Source: Bacteroidales bacterium
GTDB taxonomy: Bacteria > Bacteroidota > Bacteroidia > Bacteroidales > VadinHA17
DNA: 5,821 nucleotides
NCBI GenBank assembly: GCA_013314865.1
Contig: JABUEV010000172.1
Location: 1 to 5,821 of the forward strand
Direction: 5' to 3'
Below, one piece after another: positions 1 to 5,672 of the stretch. Within the stretch, counting starts at the first letter, position 1, and the number at the start of each line of letters is the position of its first letter. A program made the position numbers and the translations under genes. The notes beneath the pieces are model-generated. The model did not search any database. It saw only the letters and a list, made by a program, of their open reading frames with translations, and was not told the origin of the DNA.

Positions 1-94
1 GGAAAACCTGATGGAAGACAGCATAAACGTTGACTTTCAGAATACAAAGGAAATGAGTCCGTGGTTGTTAAACAAAAGGATTAACCAGTTTTAA
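1..94 (+). CDS. C-terminal end of upstream CDS, probably biotin carboxylase subunit (partial)
   Basis: The frame is open from the window edge (first full codon at 2-4) to TAA at 92-94, giving 30 residues that begin ENLMEDSINV and end NKRINQF. The stop shares its last A with the ATG of the next gene (TAATG), so the two are almost certainly one operon and translationally coupled. The identity is inferred from context: in Bacteroidota a small biotin carrier gene like the one that follows usually sits directly after the biotin carboxylase gene (accC-like) of an acyl-CoA carboxylase. The visible tail lies beyond the conserved ATP-grasp and biotin carboxylase C-terminal domains, so it has no diagnostic motif. 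A carboxyltransferase subunit is the main alternative. That this is a real gene end is well supported; the name is not. Confidence 0.5.
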   Translation, partial: ENLMEDSINVDFQNTKEMSPWLLNKRINQF

Positions 95-627
95 TGAAAA
101 TGAAAAACGACCTGAACATAAAAAAGCTTTATGCTTTATCATCAGAAAACCGCAGATTCTGCTTTTCCCTGCCTCTGAAAAATTTTATACGCGTCGGGAA
201 AAGGGATTATGAGGTAAAACTTAAACATGATGAAAAATTCGGGACATATATTCTCTGGAAGAACCGTAAGTATCCTGTCCAAATAGTCCGTTCACGCCAG
301 AACAAATATGAAATACTTTTTAATGATATCAGTTACACATTTACAGTTGAGACTCCTTTTTCAATGCAAAGGATGAAGGTACTGAGTTCTGTAAAAGGAA
401 AAACTGAAAAAGAAGTAATAAAGGCTCCCATGCCCGGAAAAATCATTGATGTACTGGTAAGAGAAGGCTCCTCGGTACTGAGGGGTGAACCCCTGCTCAT
501 CCTTGAAGCCATGAAAATGCAGAATGAGATCCAGTCGCCTGTCAATGGAAATGTCATCAAAGTACTGGCAAAACCAAATACAAACGTCATGAAAGACGAT
601 GTGTTGGTGGAGATTAAGGTGGAATAG
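94..627 (+). CDS. Biotin carboxyl carrier protein of an acyl-CoA carboxylase
   Basis: This 177-residue cytosolic protein carries biotin between the biotin carboxylase and carboxyltransferase subunits of an acyl-CoA carboxylase. The C-terminal half (about 108-176) is a biotinyl/lipoyl attachment domain: APMPGKI at 111-117, then EAMKMQNE with the predicted biotinylated Lys141, then SPVNGNV. The N-terminal part (about 30-90, GKRDYEV to YTFTVE) is beta-rich and resembles the domain that precedes the biotinyl domain in propionyl-CoA carboxylase alpha chains. The substrate could therefore be propionyl-, methylmalonyl- or acetyl-CoA; the sequence cannot decide. The linker at 91-108 is short and charged, not the long Ala/Pro linker of E. 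coli AccB. The ATG at 94 overlaps the previous stop; a second ATG at 100 is possible. AAAAGGA at 74-80 is a loosely placed Shine-Dalgarno candidate. Confidence 0.9.
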   Translation: MKMKNDLNIKKLYALSSENRRFCFSLPLKNFIRVGKRDYEVKLKHDEKFGTYILWKNRKYPVQIVRSRQNKYEILFNDISYTFTVETPFSMQRMKVLSSVKGKTEKEVIKAPMPGKIIDVLVREGSSVLRGEPLLILEAMKMQNEIQSPVNGNVIKVLAKPNTNVMKDDVLVEIKVE

Positions 628-628
628 A

Positions 629-664
629 AGTCGTGCAGTCTTACAGTCTTGCAGTCTTGCAGTC
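629..664. repeat. 8-bp tandem repeat, AGTCTTGC-type, about 4.5 units
   Basis: Starting two bases after the biotin carrier stop codon, the + strand reads AGTCGTGC, AGTCTTAC, AGTCTTGC, AGTCTTGC, AGTC in strict 8-bp register. AGTC is invariant (GACT on the - strand) and only the other four bases drift. The array lies between convergent genes. There are no spacers, so this is not CRISPR, and it forms no strong hairpin. Function unknown. Confidence 0.85.
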
Positions 665-667
665 TCG

Positions 668-685
668 GAATGACCACTGAATGAC
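668..685. repeat. GAATGAC direct repeat, 11 bp apart
   Basis: GAATGAC occurs at 668-674 and again at 679-685, separated by CACT, between the 8-bp and 7-bp arrays of the same convergent gap. A T-run follows at 692-697, but no stem precedes it, so it is not called as a terminator. It may be decayed repeat material or chance. Confidence 0.4.
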
Positions 686-700
686 GAATTGTTTTTTAAG

Positions 701-735
701 TCACCTATCACAAATAACTAATCACAAATCACCTA
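701..735. repeat. 7-bp tandem repeat, TCACAAA/TCACCTA type, 5 units
   Basis: The + strand reads TCACCTA, TCACAAA, TAACTAA, TCACAAA, TCACCTA in strict 7-bp register. The unit order is mirror-like: units 1 and 5 are identical, units 2 and 4 are identical, and unit 3 differs. The last unit ends with the pepD stop codon (CTA at 733-735, TAG on the - strand), so the array abuts that gene's 3' end exactly. It differs in period and sequence from the 8-bp array 37 bp away. Function unknown. Confidence 0.75.
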
Positions 736-2190
736 CTTTTCCGGTATCTGCTTCAGTGTTTCACACAGGTAATCAAAGAATTTCTTTACTGATGGAATAT
801 GAACCTTTTCGTCAGGGGAGTGAGGGAACCTGATGGTAGGTCCGAATGATATCATGTCAAGATTTTTGTAGACTCCTCCGATAATACCGCATTCAAGTCC
901 GGCATGAATTGCTTTTATTTCCGGTATTTTACCATACATCTTCCGGTATACTTCGCTCATGGTTTTCAGGATCGGGGAATTCATATCCGGTTTCCAGCCG
1001 GGATAACTGCCTGACATATTGACATCAGCATCGATAAGGTGAAAGACTGCGGCAATTTTCCAGGCGGTAGCTTCCTTGGCTGAATCAACTGAGCTTCTTG
1101 TAAGGCAATGAGCCTCAAATTTACCGTCTGAACATCTCACTATTGCCAGATTATTTGAGGTTTCAACGAGGCCTTTCATCGACTGGCTCATTCGCTGAAC
1201 CCCGTTAGGGCAAACAAAAAGAGCTCTGATAATTCTGTACTGATCGCCTTGCTTCATAACCCTGGGCGGCAGTTGTGTTTTTGAAGCTGTAAATGAAAGG
1301 TCAGGTTCGGTCTCAGCAAATTCTGCCCTGTACATCTTTTCATAGTTCCTTACGAATTTCGTGAATTCCCTTAGTTTTATTTCAGGAACGACAAGAGTTG
1401 CTGTTGCTTCCCGTGGAATTGCATTTCTAAGGTCTCCTCCCCTTAACTCTGCAAGGCGGATGCCAAAATCGGATTCAGCCTGCATTAAAAATCTGGACAT
1501 CAGTTTATTTGAATTTGCTCTTCCCAATGCTATGTCAACACCGGAATGCCCTCCTTTCAACCCTTTCAGCACAATTCTAAGGGCAGTCATTCCATCAGGA
1601 GTTCTTTCAAGGGCATATTCTCTTGAGGCACTTACATCAATCCCCCCTGCACAGCCCACATATAATTCACCTTCATCCTCCGAATCCAGATTCAGCAGAA
1701 TGTCCCCTTTGAGCAGTCCTTTTTTAAGCCAGAAAGCTCCCGTCATACCAGTCTCCTCGTCAACAGTAAAAAGGGCTTCAAGTGGTCCGTGAGGAATGTT
1801 GTCAGATGAAAGGATTGTCAGTGCGGCCGAGACACCAATGCCATTATCAGCACCAAGAGTTGTTCCGTTGGCACGCACCCATTCGCCATCAATTACAGTT
1901 TCTATCGGATCCTTTTCAAAATCATGTTTCTTATCGCTGTTCTTCTGAGGGACCATGTCAAGGTGAGCCTGAAGAATAACTCCTTTTTTCCCCTCCATGC
2001 CATTGGTGGCAGGCTTCCTGATGATTACATTTCCAGCTTTGTCAACAACTGTTTCAAGTTTATGTTTATTGCCAAAATCCTTGATATATTCAATCAGCTT
2101 TTTTTCCTTTTTCGAAGGATGCGGAATCTGTGTAATATCATAAAAAAATTTCCACAGCTTTGACGGTTCAAGTTTGAGTATGTCGTTCAT
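733..2190 (-). CDS. pepD: Aminoacyl-histidine dipeptidase (PepD, peptidase family M20C)
   Basis: This is a 485-residue cytosolic metallo-dipeptidase, the same length as E. coli PepD, which cleaves Xaa-His (carnosine-like) and other dipeptides during peptide salvage. Di-zinc and catalytic residues are all present: H76 and D78 in QAHLDMVPQ, D115 in GTTLGADNGIGV, the glutamate pair E145/E146 in TVDEETG, D169 in NLDSEDEG, and H457 in RFPHSPDE. Each is four positions before the equivalent residue known for Vibrio PepD (80, 82, 119, 149/150, 173, 461), so the alignment is close to gap-free. The lid/dimerisation domain contains KGGHSGVDI (213-220) and RANSNK (224-229). There is no signal peptide. 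The ATG at 2190 gives the expected N-terminus. It converges on the biotin carrier gene and diverges from the phosphate transporter; no functional link to either is apparent. Confidence 0.96.
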   Translation of the reverse strand: MNDILKLEPSKLWKFFYDITQIPHPSKKEKKLIEYIKDFGNKHKLETVVDKAGNVIIRKPATNGMEGKKGVILQAHLDMVPQKNSDKKHDFEKDPIETVIDGEWVRANGTTLGADNGIGVSAALTILSSDNIPHGPLEALFTVDEETGMTGAFWLKKGLLKGDILLNLDSEDEGELYVGCAGGIDVSASREYALERTPDGMTALRIVLKGLKGGHSGVDIALGRANSNKLMSRFLMQAESDFGIRLAELRGGDLRNAIPREATATLVVPEIKLREFTKFVRNYEKMYRAEFAETEPDLSFTASKTQLPPRVMKQGDQYRIIRALFVCPNGVQRMSQSMKGLVETSNNLAIVRCSDGKFEAHCLTRSSVDSAKEATAWKIAAVFHLIDADVNMSGSYPGWKPDMNSPILKTMSEVYRKMYGKIPEIKAIHAGLECGIIGGVYKNLDMISFGPTIRFPHSPDEKVHIPSVKKFFDYLCETLKQIPEK

Positions 2191-2293
2191 ATTAGTTATT
2201 ATTTAATTAATAATCAATAAAATTAGCAAATCCATAAAATATAAAATATGACAAAAATCGTGAAAAAGTAAAATGACCGGATAACATCAGAAA

Positions 2294-2326
2294 TGTAACA
2301 AAAACTTAACAATTACACAACTTTGA
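2294..2326 (+). promoter_or_regulatory. 11-bp-period TAACA repeats, candidate Pho box
   Basis: TGTAACAAAAA (2294-2304) and CTTAACAATTA (2305-2315) are adjacent 11-bp units sharing TAACA at identical positions. A third in-register unit, CACAACTTTGA (2316-2326), keeps AAC at the same place. PhoB/PhoP response regulators bind 11-bp-period direct repeats, and the Bacillus form is TTAACA-like, so a phosphate-responsive operator ahead of a phosphate transporter is plausible. A fourth TAACA at 2282-2286 is out of register. The assignment is inference; AT-rich DNA can produce such pairs by chance. Confidence 0.3.
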
Positions 2327-2370
2327 ATTTTGAATGAATTGTTCTAATTTCACGGCGGCTTTTAAATGAC

Positions 2371-2472
2371 ATGTTGTTGAAAACTATTAGTGAAGGAAAC
2401 GACATAAAAACTTTCAGAATTATCTTTGAAAAATTGACCGCTAGAGCCTGTATTAAAACCGTAAAACGGTGA
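2371..2472 (+). CDS. Possible 33-codon leader ORF overlapping the transporter start
   Basis: The frame opens with ATG TTG TTG AAA at 2371 and closes with TGA at 2470-2472, encoding 33 residues beginning MLLKTISEGN and ending CIKTVKR. The stop overlaps the GTG start of the phosphate transporter as GTGA, a classic translational-coupling arrangement. The peptide is basic, has no membrane segment and matches no family I recognise. No clear Shine-Dalgarno precedes the ATG. Against it: an exact -7 promoter octamer lies inside the frame (2421-2428), and a transcript from there would lack this start. A chance open frame of this length is not rare in AT-rich DNA. Confidence 0.25.
   Translation: MLLKTISEGNDIKTFRIIFEKLTARACIKTVKR
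2421..2428 (+). promoter_or_regulatory. Bacteroidota -7 promoter element TATCTTTG for the phosphate transporter
   Basis: TATCTTTG is an exact match to the TAnnTTTG -7 consensus of the Bacteroidota primary sigma factor. It ends 40 bp before the GTG start at 2469, giving a predicted leader of roughly 30-35 nt. No TTG is present at the expected -33 position, so the promoter would be weak or activator-dependent. The nine bases TATCTTTGA recur at the same relative place before the DUF47 gene (4875-4883). Confidence 0.5.
2458..2470 (+). promoter_or_regulatory. Small hairpin covering the GTG start of the transporter
   Basis: ACCGT (2458-2462), AAA, ACGGT (2466-2470) forms a perfect 5-bp stem with a 3-nt loop, and its 3' arm contains the first two bases of the GTG start. 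A ribosome finishing the upstream small ORF would melt this stem exactly where the transporter start must be recognised. The stem is short, so its effect on initiation is uncertain. Confidence 0.35.
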
Positions 2473-4769
2473 ATATATACCTGATTTTTGTAATAGTACT
2501 TCTCTTGCTAGCCGTATCTGACCTGGTAGTCGGCATAACTAATGATGCGGCCAATTTTCTCAATTCAGCCATCGGATCGAAGGTTGTACCTTTAAAGTAT
2601 ATTCTTGCAATAGCCGGACTGGGAGTACTTATTGGCGCCACCTTTTCAAGCGGCATGATGGAAATTGCCCGGTCGGGCATCTTTAATCCCGGGCAATTTT
2701 ACTTTGCAGAAATAATGATAATCTTCCTGGCAGTTATGATAACCGATGTGGTTCTTCTGGACACATTTAACACTTTCGGATTTCCAACATCAACAACTGT
2801 TTCAATAATTTTTGAACTTCTGGGTGCATCGGTTGCAATTGCCATGGTCAAAATATTAAAATCAACAGGCAATATAGCTGATCTGGGAATTTATATCAAT
2901 TCAGCCAAAGCTCTGGCTATAATTTCCGGCATCCTTCTTTCAGTCATCATAGCCTTTACCTGTGGTATGGTGGTACAATTTTTCACAAGGCTGGTTTTTT
3001 CCTTCAATTATGAAAAAAATCTCAGGTATTTTGGTTCCCTATGGGGAGGAGTAGCTATTACCGCCATTGTATATTTTATTCTGGTCAAAGGTGCCAGAGG
3101 CGCTTCCTTTATGACTGAAGAAGCTGTAAAATGGATTCAAACCAATGTAGGAATCCTGCTTATTTTCACATTTACAGGCATAACAGCTTTACTTCAACTA
3201 TTGGCAAGCATCTTCAGGGTCAATATATTGAAGATAATAATACTTGTCGGCACATTTTCACTTGCGATGGCTTTTGCAGGAAATGACCTGGTAAACTTTA
3301 TAGGTGTACCTCTTGCCGGACTTTCTTCATATACAGAGTTAGTTTCAAATCCTGAGTTTACTCCAGACACGCTGAAAATGAATGCCTTAAGCCAGCCAAT
3401 CAAGACTCCCACACTTTTTCTCCTGGCAGCTGGATTCGTAATGGTAATTACATTATTTCTTTCAAAGAAGGCAAGAACCGTTTCGCAAACGGAAATAAGC
3501 CTGGCCAGGCAGGAGTCAGACGGTGGTGAAAGGTTCTCATCATCCAGGATTTCAAGATCAATTGTCAGGGGTTCGGTAACTATTTCAAAATTTATTAACA
3601 GACTTTTACCGGGGAAACTTATCTTATTTATCGAAAGACGTTTTGACCCTGGTTCATTCAACAAAAAAGCCAGGAATAAGAAAGACTCTTCCTCATTTGA
3701 TTTGCTCAGGGCTTCAGTAAATATGTTTGTGGCAAGCATTCTGATAGCACTTGCAACATCTTTAAAACTTCCCCTTTCAACGACTTATGTCACCTTTATG
3801 GTAGCTATGGGAACCTCTCTGTCTGACAGGGCATGGGGAAGGGAAAGCGCTGTATACAGAATAACCGGAGTTATCAGTGTAATAGGCGGCTGGTTCTTTA
3901 CTGCTTTCACCGCATTTACAGTGTCATTTCTTATAGCTTTGTTTCTTAATTGGGGAGGCCTTGTAGCTATAATTATTGCCATAGGAACAGCAATATTTTA
4001 TGTTGTCCGCACCAATTTCATCCATAAAAAAATATACGAAAAGATCCACAAAAAGGATGAGTTTGATGAAAAAGAGACTCTTAACGGAGAAAATATAGTA
4101 CAGAGGTGCAATTCAACTATTGCAAATGTCACAGGCACAGTGTCAAAGCTTTATTTCTCGTCCATTCTGAACCTGATTAAGGAGGACCGTGCGAAAATGA
4201 AGAAGACTCAAAGGAAAATTGAGGAACTTAATCAGCTTGCGAAAGAACTGAAATACAACATCTATCCTACTCTGAAAAAGCTTGAGGAAGACTCTGTCGA
4301 GACCGGGCCGTATTATGTTCAAATACTCGACTACCTGAGGGAAATAGCACACTGTCTGAGATTTATTGGCGATCCCATTTATGAGTATATTGATAACAAT
4401 CACCCTCCCCTGATAAAAGAACAGGTAAAGGATTTGCATGAGCTTAACGAATCGGTAGTGTCATTTTTCGAAGAGATACAAAACATAATAAAAAAGAAGA
4501 ACTTCACGGAGCTTGAGACGCTCATAGCACATCAGCATGTAATCCTTGATATTATAGCTAAAATCAAAAAAAAGCAGATAAAGTTTATTAAATCTGAACT
4601 TGTGGGAACCCGAAACACTCTGCTTTATCTTAACCTGCTTTCAGAAACCAAGAACCTGATACTCTATGCACTTAATATGGTAAAATCACACAGAGACTTC
4701 CTTCTAAGTGACAACTTATCCTCCAAATCAAAAACAAAAGTTGTTGAGACATTAAAGATTGCCGAATAA
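2469..4769 (+). CDS. PiT-family inorganic phosphate transporter with fused C-terminal PhoU-like domain
   Basis: This 766-residue inner-membrane permease should import phosphate (probably as metal-phosphate) using an ion gradient. The two inverted PiT repeats are visible. Repeat 1 has GITNDAANFLNSAIGSK (22-38) and FPTSTTVS (105-112); repeat 2 has GNDLVNFIGVPLAG (271-284) and LPLSTTYVT (434-442). The ND pairs and STT motifs are the signature substrate-site elements. About ten or more hydrophobic segments lie before residue 513, with a Ser/Arg/Lys-rich cytoplasmic loop at about 333-410 between the halves. Residues 540-750 form a charged helical cytosolic domain resembling PhoU, with only one (E/D)xxxD motif (E651-D655). 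Classic Pit proteins are near 400-500 residues; this long form is familiar in Bacteroidota. GTG at 2469 is the only sensible start: an in-frame TAA lies at 2454-2456, and the next Met falls after the first signature motif. Confidence 0.93.
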   Translation: MNIYLIFVIVLLLLAVSDLVVGITNDAANFLNSAIGSKVVPLKYILAIAGLGVLIGATFSSGMMEIARSGIFNPGQFYFAEIMIIFLAVMITDVVLLDTFNTFGFPTSTTVSIIFELLGASVAIAMVKILKSTGNIADLGIYINSAKALAIISGILLSVIIAFTCGMVVQFFTRLVFSFNYEKNLRYFGSLWGGVAITAIVYFILVKGARGASFMTEEAVKWIQTNVGILLIFTFTGITALLQLLASIFRVNILKIIILVGTFSLAMAFAGNDLVNFIGVPLAGLSSYTELVSNPEFTPDTLKMNALSQPIKTPTLFLLAAGFVMVITLFLSKKARTVSQTEISLARQESDGGERFSSSRISRSIVRGSVTISKFINRLLPGKLILFIERRFDPGSFNKKARNKKDSSSFDLLRASVNMFVASILIALATSLKLPLSTTYVTFMVAMGTSLSDRAWGRESAVYRITGVISVIGGWFFTAFTAFTVSFLIALFLNWGGLVAIIIAIGTAIFYVVRTNFIHKKIYEKIHKKDEFDEKETLNGENIVQRCNSTIANVTGTVSKLYFSSILNLIKEDRAKMKKTQRKIEELNQLAKELKYNIYPTLKKLEEDSVETGPYYVQILDYLREIAHCLRFIGDPIYEYIDNNHPPLIKEQVKDLHELNESVVSFFEEIQNIIKKKNFTELETLIAHQHVILDIIAKIKKKQIKFIKSELVGTRNTLLYLNLLSETKNLILYALNMVKSHRDFLLSDNLSSKSKTKVVETLKIAE

Positions 4770-4893
4770 GATTTTCCGCATAAATTCATTCATTCTTGTT
4801 ATCTTCTCTCTATTTAATATTTTGTTCAGTAGACTGAATTCACAAGCGAAAAACACCCGGATTGATATTTTAGATATCTTTGAGCTCAAATAA
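4759..4893 (+). CDS. Doubtful 44-codon ORF with signal-peptide-like start
   Basis: Between the transporter and the DUF47 gene a frame is open from 4756 to TAA at 4891-4893. From a TTG at 4759 it encodes 44 residues: a basic start (PNKIFR), a hydrophobic run (FILVIFSLFNILF), then a polar tail with SQAKNTRID. That is the shape of a signal peptide plus a short mature peptide. There is no ATG, the TTG lies 11 bases inside the transporter gene, and the -7 octamer for the next gene sits inside its 3' part. No family is recognised. It could be a small exported peptide, a remnant of a longer secreted protein, or a chance frame; chance is the most likely. Confidence 0.13.
   Translation: MPNKIFRINSFILVIFSLFNILFSRLNSQAKNTRIDILDIFELK
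4875..4882 (+). promoter_or_regulatory. Bacteroidota -7 promoter element TATCTTTG for the DUF47 gene
   Basis: This is an exact TAnnTTTG match ending 31 bp before the ATG at 4914, so the predicted transcript start leaves a leader of about 25 nt. No TTG is seen at -33. It suggests that the accessory gene has its own promoter within the 144-bp gap, although read-through from the transporter is also possible because no terminator-like hairpin is visible between them. Confidence 0.5.
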
Positions 4894-4913
4894 TAAAAGA
4901 AAAAGACGAACCT

Positions 4914-5564
4914 ATGAACATTGATAAGATATTCAAATTCTTTGTCCCGAAAGATCATTCATTTTATCCGCTTTTTGAGGCAGATGCACAGAACCTCGTT
5001 AAAGCTGCCGGGCTTCTGAAGGAAATGCTTTCAGTAGATGATAATGAAACCCAGGAAAAGTTGCATAAAGAAATCAAGGAAGTGGAACAGGTGGGCGATA
5101 CCATAACTGACAAAGCTTATGAGCAGTTAAACAAGTCATTCATCACACCTTTTGACAGGGAAGATATACATGCACTCACATCACATATTGACGATGTCGT
5201 TGATACAATTAACGGTGTAAGCAGAAGGATTTGCCTCTACAGGCCAAAAAAGCTGATGCCGGTCTATAAGGTAATGGGAGAAATGATATATGATGCCGCA
5301 AAGGAAATTGAAATCTGCATTCATTACCTTAATGATCCGGCTGCGTTTAAAAAAGAGATCGCAGAGTCATGCGACAAGGTAAAAGACATTGAACATAAGG
5401 CTGATGAGTATTACTATATTGCTGTTTCAGAGCTCTTTGAAAAAGAAAAGGATTCTGCTGAGCTTCTAAAGAACAATAAAATTCTGGAAATACTCGAACG
5501 TGCTGTCGATGAAGAAGAGGATGTAACCGATGTCATTAAAGCTATCCTGGTCAAAATGGCCTAG
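4914..5564 (+). CDS. DUF47/PhoU-like Pit accessory protein
   Basis: This 216-residue cytosolic, almost entirely helical protein belongs to the DUF47 (PhoU_div) family, which is distantly related to PhoU and usually encoded beside pit genes, where it is thought to modulate the permease. The N-terminus FFVPKDHSFYPLF is characteristic. Four (E/D)xxxD motifs, the metal-cluster motif of PhoU proteins, lie one per helix: E58-D62, D93-D97 (in HIDDVVDTI), E160-D164 (in IEHKADE) and E195-D199 (in ERAVDEEED). ITPFDREDI at 77-85 is the typical loop between the first two motif helices. Length matches the family. ATG at 4914 follows a weak purine-rich stretch (AAAGAAAAAGA). In many genomes this gene precedes pit; here it follows it by 144 bp and has its own -7 element. 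There is no transmembrane segment, so it probably acts on the transporter's cytosolic face. Confidence 0.9.
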   Translation: MNIDKIFKFFVPKDHSFYPLFEADAQNLVKAAGLLKEMLSVDDNETQEKLHKEIKEVEQVGDTITDKAYEQLNKSFITPFDREDIHALTSHIDDVVDTINGVSRRICLYRPKKLMPVYKVMGEMIYDAAKEIEICIHYLNDPAAFKKEIAESCDKVKDIEHKADEYYYIAVSELFEKEKDSAELLKNNKILEILERAVDEEEDVTDVIKAILVKMA

Positions 5565-5579
5565 TCCTATAGACCAGTC

Positions 5580-5643
5580 GACTTAGGGACTAAGAGACTA
5601 AGGGACTCAGAGACTTAGGGGCTCAGGGACTAAGAGACTAAGT
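5580..5643. repeat. 8-bp tandem repeat, GACTNAGR-type, 8 units
   Basis: Sixteen bases after the DUF47 stop the + strand carries eight units in exact 8-bp register: GACTTAGG, GACTAAGA, GACTAAGG, GACTCAGA, GACTTAGG, GGCTCAGG, GACTAAGA, GACTAAGT, then a decayed GATTGGAA. Position 5 varies (T, A or C) and position 8 is mostly A or G. Because some units contain CTTAG and others CTAAG, short stems can form, for example CTTAG-GGA-CTAAG at 5582-5594. No T-run follows, so it is not a typical terminator. It lies between convergent genes, like the related GACT-containing array at 629-664. Function unknown. Confidence 0.9.
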
Positions 5644-5672
5644 GATTGGAACGCGAAACGATAAACCCCAAA

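Larger units (their letters stand above)
2191..2468. other. Divergent intergenic region between pepD and the phosphate transporter
   Basis: This 278-bp AT-rich gap must hold promoters for both directions. Next to pepD is an A/T-only inverted repeat (ATTATT at 2198-2203, AATAAT at 2209-2214), expected to be weak in its mRNA leader. No exact TAnnTTTG octamer faces pepD; TATGGATTTG on the - strand (about 2226-2235 RC region) is only a distorted version. The transporter side holds the 11-bp repeats, the -7 octamer, the small ORF and the start hairpin listed separately. Confidence 0.7.

Noticed and set aside
686..697. Rho-independent terminator at the T-run between the biotin carrier gene and pepD
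   Set aside because: GTTTTTT is present but no GC-rich stem of useful length precedes it on either strand.
1361..1792. A 143-residue + strand frame inside pepD
   Set aside because: It is antisense to the conserved metal-site and lid regions of pepD and has a Ser/Pro/Arg-rich shadow composition.
2198..2214. Inverted repeat before pepD as an operator or attenuator
   Set aside because: The stem is all A/T, six base pairs at most, and typical of AT-rich leaders; nothing ties it to a regulator.
3194..3739. A 181-residue frame antisense to the phosphate transporter
   Set aside because: It lies wholly inside a gene with clear family motifs on the other strand; its composition is what the complement of hydrophobic codons gives.
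2469..4769. Possible frameshift or gene fusion error joining the transporter and the PhoU-like domain
   Set aside because: The frame is continuous with no abrupt change in composition, and long PiT proteins with such a tail are familiar in Bacteroidota, so a natural fusion is the better reading.
4752..4958. A 68-residue frame on the - strand across the gap between the transporter and the DUF47 gene
   Set aside because: It runs antisense into both flanking genes, is rich in F, I and K as expected of AT-rich noise, has no recognisable motif, and conflicts with the promoter element and start of the DUF47 gene.
5580..5643. CRISPR-like array
   Set aside because: The units are 8 bp with no spacers and no cas genes are nearby; it is a simple tandem repeat.
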